Assembly: GCA_037447655.1 (NCBI GenBank) | Contig: JBBHKE010000968.1 | Location: forward strand, 62,001-126,000 | From: Zygnema cylindricum | Lineage: Eukaryota; Streptophyta; Zygnematophyceae; Zygnematales; Zygnemataceae | Direction: 5' to 3' | Length of the DNA stretch: 64,000 nucleotides | Part shown: positions 32,214 through 43,258 of the stretch, piece after piece | How the letters are laid out: every line of letters starts with the position of its first letter | Position numbering within the stretch: position 1 is the first letter of the stretch | Position numbers and translations under genes: made by a program | The notes under the pieces: model-generated | Database searches by the model: none | The model's input: only the letters and a program-made list of their open reading frames with translations | What the model was told of the DNA's origin: nothing

Positions 32214-33761
32214 ATATCAAAGGACTCTCTTAGCTGCCTCCCATTCCCTCTTAGTGGGAGCATTTAGACATCTACTCAGCACTACTACAGCTGCAGCAAA
32301 ATCCAGCTTGGTACAATTCATAAAATAGATTAAACTTTCCACTACTTGCCTGTAAGGAATAGTCTACATGAAATTTTGTTCTTCAGGAGATAATTCCTCG
32401 TCTAAGACTATGACTCCTGCTTCCTCACTCCCCTCACTTCCCTTCTTTAACTCCATTGGAGTTGTAAAACTATTAGCTTTCTCCATCTGAAATTTTTCAA
32501 GCAAGTTCCCTATTGCTTCCTCTTGAGTCAATCTTATAATCTTTTTTTTTTTTTCTCTTTCTACTTGAATTCCCAAAGTATATTTTGCTTCCTCTATATC
32601 CTTCATTTCAAATCTCCCCTTAAGATTGGTTTTCAGTTTATTAATTTTTTCCATTGATTTACGTAAGATAAGCAAATCATCAACATAAATTACAATAAAT
32701 ATAATACCTTCCTCATCCTCAAAAACATGGATTGAGTGATCTGAGCTGATCGAGATATATCCTAGACCGGTAAGAAGCTCATCAAGCTTCTTAGTTCACT
32801 ATCGAGGCGCCTGCTTCAAACCAGAAAGAGATTTCATCAGTCGGCATACCTTACTCTCCTCTCCTTCCTCCACAAATCCTTCAGGTTGTCGCATGAAGAT
32901 CTCCTATTCCAACTCTCCATGCAAAATAGTTGTCTTGATGTCCATCAGGTGCACCTCCATGTCTTCTGCTGCTGCGAGACTGAGAAGTATGCGGACGAAG
33001 GGAAATCTGAGGATTGGGGCAAAGGTTTCCTCGTAGTTGATACCCTCTTTTTGTGCAAATCCATTTGCTACTAATTGGGCATTGTAGCGCTCAATCGTGT
33101 TATATGGGTTCAATTTTAATTTGGAAACCCACTTACAACCGATTGGTTTTCGGTTAGGTGGACAATGCACCAGCTCCCAAGGATCGGCTGCCATAATTGA
33201 GGCCATCTCCTCATTAATCGTTGTCTTCCACCGGTTCCTTTCTGGACAAGTAATCGCCTCTCCATAAGTCTGAGGTTCATCTTGAGGAGATAGTTTTGTT
33301 ATCTTGTTATCAACCTGTTTTTCTTGCAATCTTTTGCTACTTCTCCTTCCCCCCTCAAATTCTGTGGCCGGAATAGATCGTTCTCGTAGGTTCTTTTGAA
33401 CAATATCGGCTTCTCCCCTATCCCTTGATTCCGAATCAATTTCAACCACATCCTCTGCTTCGGGTAGAGTTATCACTGGAGTTTCCGCAACTGAGTCCTT
33501 TTCAGTCTGATTTGTACCTGCAAGAATGTCATCTTCTCTAAAACTTGGATAGTTTGGAAGCTCAAAGTAATCAGAATTTTGTGACTCAAATCTGATTTTT
33601 ACTAACTTCGTATATTTTAAAGGATCTACAGACTTTCCTTCATCCATAACTACTAGATGCTTTACAAAGATTATATCTTCCCTTTTTAGATCATAAACTC
33701 TATATCCTTTAACACCCTCATGATATCCTAATAAGTATCCCGGTTTTCCTTTAGGAATCAT
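32214..33761 (-). pseudogene. Element A reverse transcriptase and integrase-RT linker
   Basis: Reverse transcriptase copies element RNA into DNA. The frame 33761-32904 has the linker, then GCKWVSKLKLNPYNTIERYN and the ETFAPILRF segment typical of copia RT. The YVDD box (IYVDDLLIL) is intact near 32680, and 32675-32364 continues the thumb region (KGRFEMKDIEEAKYTLGIQV). Stops or frame changes occur near 32904, 32800 and 32360. Confidence 0.85.
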
Positions 33762-34699
33762 ATCCTAATAAGTATCCTGGTTTTCCTTTAGGATGTAGCT
33801 TCCAATTAGACCGATCTGTATCTAGACTGAATACTTGACTGTCGAAAACCTTTAAGTGAGATATGTCTGGTTTCCGGCTTGTCCATCTCTCATAAGGTGT
33901 TTGATCGTTTATAGCTGAAGTAAGAATTCTATTTTTGAGGTAATTAGCACAGTTCATTGCTTCTACCCAAAACCTTTTTCCTATCTTCTTATGTGACAAC
34001 ATACTTCTAGCACTATCACTTAGTGTTCTATTTAACCTTTCAGCCACCCCATTCTGTTCCGGGTTTTTTTGGGACTGTCTTTTGGTGTTGGACTCCATCT
34101 TCCCTCAGAAAATCCTCAAACTGGTTAGATGTATACTCTCCACCATTGTCACTCCGTATTCTCTTGATTGGAGTTTCATGGAGTTTTTCGCTCCATGCTT
34201 TATATTGTCCAAAACAATCCTGAGCTTCCTTGTTTTTTAAAAAATACACTCGGGAATACCGAGACCAATCATCAGTGATAGTCATCATAAATCTCTTCCC
34301 CCCCGGTGAGGGCACTTAAGCCGGTCCCCAAATATCTGTGTGTACTAGATCTAGAATTTTTTCTCCCTTATAGGTGGTTGTTATAGGAAAAGGTAATCTG
34401 TGTGTTTTACCTTGAGCACATCCACTACAATCACTTATATTATCATTCTCACTGAACTTAATCCCTTCCACCACTCCCATCTTTTTCATTTCTCTTAATT
34501 TTTCTAGATTCACATGCCCAAGCCTCTTATGCCACATCATAATATCATGAACACCAGCATAATAAAGGTTTTTCTTTTCATTACTTAAAACCAGCCTAAA
34601 CATCCCATGGCTACCTTTCTCAGCAATGAAATAGACATCCTCCTCAAATCTAGCAGTAAGGACTCCTTCCCTAGTGCTAGAAAAAAAAACCCTTATCAT
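33762..34699 (-). pseudogene. Element A integrase (HHCC and DDE core)
   Basis: Integrase joins the DNA copy to the host genome. 34699-34316 has the HHCC zinc-binding region (MWHKRLGHVNLEKL and CSGCAQGK) and ends HTDIWGP, followed by a stop. 34315-34040 carries TDDWSRYSRVYFL and SDNGGEYTS; 34098-33762 carries NGVAERLNRTL with the catalytic Glu. All three acidic residues are visible, but the frame changes near 34090. Confidence 0.85.
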
Positions 34700-34752
34700 C
34701 TAATACAGATGTAGTGATGAGGTTTTTGTTCAGCTCCGGAATAAACAATACA

Positions 34753-36062
34753 TCAAAGAATGTTACTATGGATGTCTTTCTTTCTATTAACACTTTCAAA
34801 TCTACCGATCATACAAGAGTAGTAGTGACTATCCTCCCATCCACGTACTCCATCTATAACGGTGGGAATCTTTCTTATCTTAGTGAACAGGTGCTTATCC
34901 TCACACATGTGCATGGAGGCACTTGAATCTTTAATACAACTTGCTTCACCTTTCAATCCACCATAAGTACATTTTTGCCTTCGTTGAATTTCGACCTCGT
35001 TTTTTGCCTCCAACTCCTCATCCAATAGGAGCTCATCGTCCTCGTCCTCCGATTCCGCCTCATGTACCTTTGTCACAAGGGCCTTTTTCTTTCCTCTCTC
35101 GATTCCACTGTTTTGACCCTCCTTTAAACGAAGCTCGGTTAGCTTAGTGCACTCTGCCATATAGTGCCCCGGTTACTTACAAAAATGACATAAACCTTTG
35201 GGAGCCCTTGGTTCGACTCGTTGATGTGATTTTTTTGCTCCCTCCCCCCATAATTTTCGACCAGTTTCCGGGAATCCTTGTTCCTCCGATTGGTCGCAGC
35301 TGCCAAGGTTTGCCTACTCTTTCCTCCCCTTCGGATCTCAATCGTACTCTCCCGAGCGAGAATCATCCCTACGAGTGAGTTCCATATCCACCTTGAGTCC
35401 AACAAGTATTGCACACGGTTGACTATGTTCTCGAACTCATCGGGTAACTTCATAAGTAAACAGTTAACCTTTTCTTTTTCACTAAAATCTTTTCCCGCAC
35501 TCTCTAGCTCCATGAAAAGTGTAGCAAGCTCATTGCAAAAATCCAACATCTTCCCCCCTTTGTATACATACTCCTTAACTTTGTGATCAGCCAACTGTTG
35601 TTGCTGAATCGTACCACTTCGATACATCTCTATGAGAGCCATCCAAAGATCAGATGCCCTTTCTACCTGCAAATGAGGACATGCAAGCCCTTGAGTAAAA
35701 TGGGGGAGGATGAAGTGCTTTGCCGCTATATTTTTGAAGTCCCAGGTATTGGTATCATTCTCCTCGCTCCTCGAAATAGGTGACATGAATGTTTAACCAC
35801 TTGCTATTGGTGTGGTTGTCTCTTTCTTTGTTCCTTTGTCCACCACCTCTCCTTCCTTTGTCTCCTCTGTTGAAGATGGATGTGTTTTCCTTGTGAATCT
35901 GCTTCCTCCACACCCTGGAGGGATTCTAAGACTTGATGGATGCCCCACTCGTCCACTCACTATCCCCCAAAACCTTTTCTCGCATAGAGCTCCTGTCATC
36001 ATAATTTCCCAATATAAGAAGCCAGTTCCATTAAAGATGGTTACCCTGGAGTGTGGGCCCAT
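34753..36062 (-). pseudogene. Element A gag and protease
   Basis: Gag forms the particle, and the aspartic protease matures it. 36062-35793 is the N-terminus and ends in a stop. 35786-35139 is the UBN2-type gag body (WDFKNIAAKHFIL, LMKLPDEFENIV). The CCHC zinc knuckle lies near 35170 (CHFC..PGHYMAEC), with a stop inside it. 35160-34753 holds an acidic spacer and the protease site in altered form (KDSSASMHMC instead of DSGAS). Confidence 0.8.
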
Positions 36063-36066
36063 AACC
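36053..36066 (-). other. Primer-binding site of element A
   Basis: On the minus strand GGTTATGGGCCCAC directly follows the 5' LTR. All 14 bases are complementary to the anticodon stem-loop of initiator tRNA-Met as I recall it from plants. Confidence 0.8.
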
Positions 36067-37111
36067 TGAAACTGTGAGACCTCCTTAAGTTCTTAGAAAG
36101 GACAGCTTACAAGAAGCCTCTAGGATAACCCTGACCCTTTTGTGTTTCAGCAAGAACAACTGCAACCCTGGCAGACAAAAACTCTGACCACCTTCACCCT
36201 TGTGAAGGCAAGATTCCCTTGAGTCGATAGCAAAAAGAATCTGTGAATTTGCTCTGCTGAGCAGTAAGTTATGGAAGGTCAAAGTTGACCTTTTGTACCG
36301 AAGCTCTCTGGGAGAGAGGGTCCTATCTACCAATTTTTCTACGTCCTTTCTCTCTCACAAAATCTATCTACTGATGTACCGAACCAATCATATTACTCTT
36401 CCGTACACAAGAGTACAGTTGTCGGTGTACTTTCTGTACGGATACTGTACGACATGGCCTAAATGTCTACACGTGGTATATCCGGATTTGCTCCCTTAAT
36501 CCCCGAAGATGCCGCAATCTAACGTCATTCTTCCACGTTTCATTGGATGTGGCGATGATCAAAAACCGCCGATATCCTCTTCCGCGATCTCGGCATTCAT
36601 TTCGGCCGTCCGATTAAATGTAGATTTAATCGTAGCCGTAATAATAGCTGTGCGGTATTCGTTTGGCTATCGAAACAAATACGCGGTACTTGTTTCTTGT
36701 CCGTACCTTAATCCGTACTTTTACATAACCGAACCTATGTATCCCGTATATAGTTACCGTTAAATGAATTTGTGAGCGTAGAAATGTTTATGTAATTATC
36801 AAACACAATATAATCTAACACTAGTTACAGACTATATGGATAGAGCTACCGACTACCGACAGCTTTGTCGACTGGTAGGTACCAGGATCAAATCCTGAAT
36901 CCTATAACTTTACTTTTAGTAAATCAACTAATCTACTACCCGTAAATCTCAGGATAGCATAGGCAGCCATGGCTCTAGCTTCATCTCCGACTTTGAGTGA
37001 CTGCAACAAGTGTGGGAGTTGAAGAGAAAATTTAGAGGCATACTTCCTTGGCTTATTTTCTACATTTTATTTTAGACCTAGAAATAACTAAACGAACCAT
37101 CAATTTCTATA
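36067..37111 (-). repeat. 5' LTR of element A
   Basis: Starts TGAAACTGTGAGACC; the outer end is TTTCTATA where the 3' LTR has CTCTCCA. It carries the conserved LTR reading frame (36333-36085, minus) described in the findings and a tRNA-like segment. Confidence 0.9.
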
Positions 37112-37116
37112 GTTAT

Positions 37117-37917
37117 GAGGCAGTAAAAATTCCAATTTGTACAAACTCTCAAAGGGAGAGTTGACTACCTACCAAAATTTTTTAAGTCCTGATTCCCTCT
37201 AATAACTTCTATCTACTTAAGTACGGACCAATCAGATTACTGTACCGTACCAAAAATTACTACTGCCCGTGTACCTTTTCTACGGCATATGTACGACAAG
37301 GTTGTTAGCGGAAGTGTGTCCACTTTTCACTCGTCCGTACGTTCCTCAAAATTCCCACGACCAAATGACATCTCTCCACGTGGCTCGAGGTCATGCAACG
37401 TCACAAAACGCCAAAGTGACCTTTCCGAGATTTTGGCGAAGACGTATGCTGTTGGATAAGAAGCGGCATTAAATTTCGTCCGTCGAAACAAATGTCAGAT
37501 TCATTTGTTTCGTGCGGGATCTAGTCCGCATTGATTTTAAATTGTTCTATGATGTAACATTTACATTTCCGTTAATCGGATTAGGGGACGTAACATACTT
37601 TAAATATGAATCATACCCTATATACTCTAGCAAACATCTACGACAGACAGGTTAGAGCGGACGTTTACGCCAGGCTCTATCAGTCCGGGATTCGAGTCCT
37701 GCTAGATTTAACCTTTTTGTAGAGAGTGACTTAAGGTCACTCTCTAACCCTGTCTATGGAGCTGAGGCGGCCATGGCTCCATCACTCTATCTCTTCTTCA
37801 GTGACTACAACAAGTATGGGGGTAAGAGAGAAGAGATGAAGGCAAGCTGCATGCATGTTTCTTTTTCCGTTAAAATATTAAGACCTAGAAAATACCCAAA
37901 AACTATTTATTTCAACA
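37117..37917 (-). repeat. 3' LTR of element B, second part
   Basis: It resumes GAGGC(A/G)GTAAAAAT and matches 42458-43258 to the end (CCCAAAAACTATTTATTTCAA). The CTCCCCTT that follows on the plus strand is the polypurine tract of B read on the other strand. A tRNA-like segment lies at 37641-37705. Confidence 0.9.
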
Positions 37918-37929
37918 CTCCCCTTATTT

Positions 37930-39450
37930 TCTAGTCTAATTTTAATTTTTCTTTCAACCCGCATTTTTCTCGACAATGTTTTAATTTAGGAGAGGGCACA
38001 GGTTTGATCATCATGTCGGACACCATTTCTTCATCAGGTGTATACATAAGATTTAAAAATTTATTTTTAACTTTTTCTCTGACGAAACCATAATCTTATG
38101 TCCATATGTTTTGCTTTGAAATGGTGTTTTGGATTGGCTGCAACTGCAATTGCAACTTGATTATCGCAAAAGACTTCATGCACTCCCTCCTTCATATATC
38201 CCAGTTCTTGCAACAATGACTTCACTCACATTAGTTGTTTTACAGCAGAGCAAGACGCCATATATTAGCCTCCATAGTAGATTAAGCAACCACCTTTTGT
38301 TGCTTACTGCTCCAACAACAAGCACCTTCCACCACATACAAAACATATCCAGAAGTGGATCTTCTCATAGGTGCATCCCCATAACTGGCATCACTCCAAG
38401 TGGTGATATCATTGTGCTCCCCTCCCAAATGCAACTATAATTTTCTCGTTCCAACCAGATATCTCATGACTCTCTTGGCTGCCTCCGAATCTCTCTTTCT
38501 AGGATCGTTAAGATACTTACCGAGGACTCCAACTGCTGCCACTATGTCCGGCCTTGTACAACTCATAAAGTAGATCAAACTTCCTACGACCTGTATGTAA
38601 GGAATACAATTTATAAACTCTCTCTCCTCTGGACTCATCTGATCATCTAAGATTATCACTCCTCCTTCTACACTCCCATCACTTACTTTCTTTAAGTCCA
38701 TGGGAGTGGTACAGCTGTTAGCTTTCTCCATTTGAAATTTCTCAAGCATATTTCCTATTGCTTCTTTGTGAGTGAGTCTTATGATCCTCTTCCCCATATC
38801 TCTTTCCATTTGAATTCCCCAAATGTATCTTGCCTCACCTAAATCATTCATATCAAATTTGCTTCTAAGATCTTTCTTTAGCCTATTAATCTTTTCCAAA
38901 GATTTACTCAACACAAACAGATCATCCACATAAATTGCAAAAAAAATGACACCATTCTCATCTTCAAAAATATAGATAGAATGGTTAGAGCTGATCCGGA
39001 TATATCCCAGACCAGTGAGAAAATCATCTAGTTTCTTGTTCCACTGTCGGGGAGCCTGCTTAAGTCCATAGAAGGACTTTATGAGACTCCAGACTTTTCT
39101 CTTTTCCCCATCCTCCATGAATCCCTCTGGTTGCCGCATGAAGATTTCTTCCTCTAACTCATCATTGAGAAATGCGACCTAATGTCCATTTGATGAATTT
39201 CCATGTCTTCTGCTGCTGCTAGACTAAGGAGAATACTTACTGATGGGAACCAAACAACTAGAGTTAAAGTCTCCTCATAGTCAATCCCCTCTTTTTGGGT
39301 GAACACCTTTGCTACCAAATGAGCCTTATATCTCTCAATTGTATTATTTGGGTTCAATTTTAGTTTAAACAACCATTTAAAGCCGATACCTTTTCTGTCA
39401 GAAGGACAGTCCGCTAGTTCCAAAGTATTTGCTTCCATGATAGAGGCCAT
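37930..39450 (-). pseudogene. Element B reverse transcriptase and RNase H
   Basis: 39450-39154 is the RT start (YKAHLVAKVFTQKEGIDYEE). 39139-38435 is open for 234 codons with GLKQAPRQWNKKLD, AIYVDDLFVLSKS (YVDD intact), KANSCTTPMDLKK and YFMSCTRPDI. RNase H follows at 38434-37930 with stops. A short frame break at ~39150 separates the two RT parts. Confidence 0.85.
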
Positions 39451-40901
39451 CTGGTCATTTATGGCTCCACTCCATCTGTCTTTCTCTGGGCTGTTTACTG
39501 CCTCCGAGTATGATTGAGCCTCATCTGGGTGAGATAGCTTATTTACCTTATGAGCCGCCTATTTTTCTTGAATCCTTTTGCCGCTCCTTCTACCCCGCTC
39601 AAACTCCGAGGCTGGGATGGAGGGAAGTCTTGGATTTCTCCTTACCGTCTCATTGGTTCCCCTATCCATAAAAGCTGGTTCCGGTCCCTCCTCTTCCGTC
39701 TCCTTGAAGTCCATAGGAATATGTGACGTTTCCGGTGGTTTGCTTGTGTCTTGGATCTCCCTTGAATCTGCAATCCCTGTTTCACTCATGTCCCTTTTAG
39801 GAAAGATGGAGTCCTCCTTTTTCTCAGACTCTAATCTGATTCTTATCTTTTTGGTATATTTAAAAGGGTCAAATGATTTCCCTTCATCCATGACAACTAG
39901 GTGTTTGACCAAAATGATATCTCTATTTGCTAAGTCATAAACTCTATATCCCTTAACATCCTCATCATATCGTACAAAGTATCCGGATTTTCCCTTAGCA
40001 TCTAGTTTCCATTATTTCTTATCCGTGTCAAGACTGTGAACTTGGCTATGGTGAGAGATATATGGTTTCCTTTCTACCCATCTCTCATAAGGTGTCATTC
40101 CTTTTATACCTGAGATAAGGACTCTTTTCTTAATGTAGTTGGCACAGTTCATGGCCTCTACTCAAAATCTCTTTCCTATTTTCTTGTCAGCCAACATACT
40201 ACATACCCTATCTCCTAGTGTTTTGTTCAACCTCTAAGCTACCCCATTTTGTTCCGAGTTATATGGTATGGTTTTTTGGTGTTGAACTCCCTCATCCTCA
40301 AGTATTCCTCAAACTGGTTAGAGGTATATTCCCCCCCATTATCACTCTTAATACTCTTAATGGGGGTTCCATGCAACTTCTCACTCCAAACTTTATATTC
40401 TTTGAAGTAAGTTGATGTTTCATACTTTGTAATTAGGAAGTAGACTCTAGAGTATCTAGACCAGTCATCAGTTATTGTCAACATAAACCTCTTTCCTCGA
40501 ACCGAAGGCACTTTTGCAGGTCCCTAGATATCTGTGTGGACTAGATCTAGTACCTTCTCACCTCTATATGTGGCGGTTTTGGGAGAGGGAAGTTTGTGAG
40601 CTTTACCTTGAGCACAACCACTACAATCATTCATCATTTCATTATCCCCAAAATGAATGCCTTCTACTACCCCAAGCTTTTTCATTACCCTCAACCTATC
40701 AAAATGCACATGCCCCAATCATTTATGCCAAATAATCAACTTAGGAGCAGTAACATAGTAAGCATTCTTCTTTTCATTACTCAAGTTAAGCCAAAACATT
40801 TCTTGGCTACCCTTATCTGCCGTGAAGTAAACTTCATCCCCATACTTAGCTGTAAAGACTCCCTTTCTAATGAAGGTATCAAACTCTTTGTCATGTAACA
40901 C
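39451..40901 (-). pseudogene. Element B integrase and linker
   Basis: 40901-40719 and 40718-40524 carry the HHCC region (MGHVHFDRL, CSGCAQGKAHKLP, LVHTDI). 40511-40239 carries the core with TDDWSRYSRVYFL and SDNGGEYTS. The rest to ~40010 has stops in the RLN..L Glu segment. 39912-39559 is the linker before RT. Several stops make it non-functional. Confidence 0.8.
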
Positions 40902-41332
40902 AGATGTAGAGACAAGATTTTTACTCAGCTGAGGAATGTAGAGTACATCAAAAAATGTGAGTATAGAAGTCTTACCCTCTACTTAAACTTTCAAATCTAC
41001 TGATCCCACTAGATCTGTAGTAACCACTCTCCCATCCCCATACTCTATTTCTACAGAAGGGATTTTCCTTAGCTTAGTGAAGTGGTCCTTATCACGACAC
41101 ATATGCATGGATGCACCTGAGTCGATGATCTATCCTTCCTGTGGAGCTTCCTGAATTGCTTGAAGGGCACAATTTTTTCTTTGAAGGATCTCCTTCTCCT
41201 CCAGACCCTCGTCAAGAAGAAGCTCCCCATCCTCCTCAAAGGACTCGTCCTCAGTCTCTCCTGTCACCATTATGACCAAAAGTGCCTTTCTCTTTCTTCC
41301 GGAAGAACCTCTTCCATGGTTCTCTTGGATCC

Positions 41333-42137
41333 TCAGCTCCGATAGCTTGACACAATCCGCGATAAGGTGTCATGGCTTTTTGCAAAAATAACATAGGCCC
41401 TTTGGGGGCCTCGGTTCTTCAGGCTGAACTCTTTCTCCTTTGTATGGTTTTTATGGGTCCGGTTTCCACCTGTCCCCTCTGGCGGATTGAGTTTGAAAGC
41501 TCTTTCGTCCTCTCTTGATTTCAATCGTGTTCTCCAGCACAAGTATCATACGGACTACTGTATTCCACTTCCATGAACTATCAGTCATATCCTGTACTGT
41601 GTACACTATATTCTCATACTCGTCGGGTAACTTCATGATAAGAGTGTTAACCTTCATCTTCATTGTACCGGTCCATCCGACACTCTCCATCTCCATACAC
41701 AAATAAAAAAGATCATTATAGTAGTCTAACATCTTTCTCCCTTTGTAAGTATAATTTCCTAACTTTTGCTCTGCCAACTAGAGCTCCTGATTTGTACCAG
41801 CTCTATAGATCTCTATCAAACTCACTGACAACTCGTCGGCCTTGTAAACGTGATGGTGAGGAGTTGTCAAAGCTTGTGTGAGGTGTCTCAAAATGATGTT
41901 CTTGGCAGCCATGTTGGTGTCTTCCCACATTTGGGTATCGGTCTCCACGGTCTTCATAATCGCCGCTCTGGGTGTCGTGGGAATAGGAGCAATAGGAGTA
42001 AGAGGTGTCTCCTTTTTTTTCCCCTTTTCGGACACACTGCTGTCCCCATCATCTGCCTCTTGTGCTGCAGCAGATGTTGCTAGAAAAAACCTTATTCCAC
42101 CAAATCTTGGTGGTGTTTCCTCAGGTGGACGTTTCAC
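41333..42137 (-). pseudogene. Element B gag
   Basis: 42137-41778 is the gag N-terminus (ETDTQMWEDTNMAAKNIILR), ending in a stop where A reads on. 41777-41451 continues (KGRKMLDYYNDLFYL, LIMKLPDEYENIV). The zinc knuckle lies near 41385 with its first Cys lost. The protease region down to ~41000 is decayed (a DSGAS-like MDAPESM.. remnant near 41110). Confidence 0.75.
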
Positions 42138-42241
42138 TTGTCTACTAACAATACCCTAGTATCATTTTTTACACAAAGCTCCTGTCATCATGGCTTCTCG
42201 ATGGATAAACCGTGATCCATTAAAGATGGGCACCCTAGAGG

Positions 42242-42255
42242 GTGGGCCCATAACT
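42242..42255 (-). other. Primer-binding site of element B
   Basis: AGTTATGGGCCCAC on the minus strand abuts the 5' LTR and matches the same initiator tRNA-Met anticodon region as in A and C, with one mismatch. Confidence 0.75.
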
Positions 42256-43258
42256 TGCAATTCTGTGTCCTCCATTTGACTACAGAATAAAGGAAGCCTT
42301 TAAATAGTTATTAGCTAACCCACTTTCAATGGTAACCACTGCTACCCAAGCAGACAAGCAGACAATCAGACTGCACCCTGTGCAGCATGGACTCCCCTGA
42401 GTCCGTAGGAAAAAGAATCTTTGAAAACGCCCAACCAGGCAATAAGTTATAAGGCGGTAAAAATGCCATTTTGTACAAACTCTCAAAGGGGGGAGAGGTG
42501 ACTAACTACAAAAATTTTCTAAGTCCTGATTCCCTCTAATAACTTCTATCTACTGAAGTACGGACAAATCAGATTACTGTACCGTACCAAAAAGTACTAT
42601 TGCCGGTGTACCTTATGTACGGCATATGTACGACAGAGCTATTAAGCTAACGCGTGTTTGCTTTTCACTCGTCGTACGTTCCTCAGAATTCCCACGACCG
42701 AATGTCATCTCTCCACGTGGCTCTAGGTCATGCCACGTCACAAAACACCAAAGTGACCTTTCCGAGATTTCGGCAAAGACTTATGCCGTTGGATAAAAAC
42801 CGGCATTAAATTTCGTCCGTAGAAACAAATTTCAGATTCATTTGTTTCGAGCGTGATCTTGTTCGCACTGATTTTAACCTGTTCTATGATGTTACATTTA
42901 CATTTCCGTTAATCGGATTAGGGGACGTAACATAATTTAAATATGAATCACACCGTATATACTCTAGAGAACATTTACGACAGACTGGTTAGAGCGGACG
43001 TCTACGCCACGCTCTACTAGTCCGCGATTCGAGTCCTACTAGACTCAACCTTTTTGTAGAGAGTAACTTAAGGTCACTCTCTAACCCTGTCTATGGAGCT
43101 GAGGCAGCCATGGCTCCATCAATCTCTCTCTCTCTCCTTCAGTGACTACTACAAGTATGGGGGTAAGAGAGAAGAGATGAAGGCAAGCTGCCTGCATGTT
43201 TCATTTTCCGCTAATATATTAAGACCTAGAAAATACCCAAAAACTATTTATTTCAAGA
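42256..43258 (-). repeat. 5' LTR of element B
   Basis: 1003 bp, TGCAATTCTG to TTTCAAGA. It is the partner of the split 3' LTR (27892-28085 plus 37117-37917, 995 bp). A tRNA-like segment with A-box- and B-box-like words lies at 42979-43045. Confidence 0.9.

Larger units (their letters stand above)
28086..37111 (-). mobile_element. Ty1/copia-like element A (inserted in the 3' LTR of B)
   Basis: 3' LTR 28086-29148, internal region on the minus strand, 5' LTR 36067-37111, PBS 36053-36066. The insertion site shows GTTAT on both sides (28081-28085 and 37112-37116), and B's LTR reads on across it. Without the 2.5-kb hairpin insertion A is ~6.5 kb. It is the best preserved of the four elements but still has stops and frame breaks in gag, protease, integrase and RT. 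Confidence 0.92.
27892..43258 (-). mobile_element. Ty1/copia-like element B (inserted in C, split by A)
   Basis: Minus-strand element with its 5' LTR at 42256-43258, PBS at 42242-42255, gag to RNase H at about 42137-37930, and a 3' LTR split into 27892-28085 and 37117-37917. Both ends are flanked by CTAAT (27887-27891 and 43259-43263). LTRs start TGCA(G/A)TTCTG; the terminal CA is kept at 37917 and changed to GA at 43258. Without element A its length is ~6.3 kb, which is normal for copia elements. Confidence 0.9.

Noticed and set aside
37641-37705. True tRNA gene in B's LTR
   Set aside because: A- and B-box-like words are present, but the acceptor stem and 5' D-stem half do not pair. Reported only as tRNA-like.
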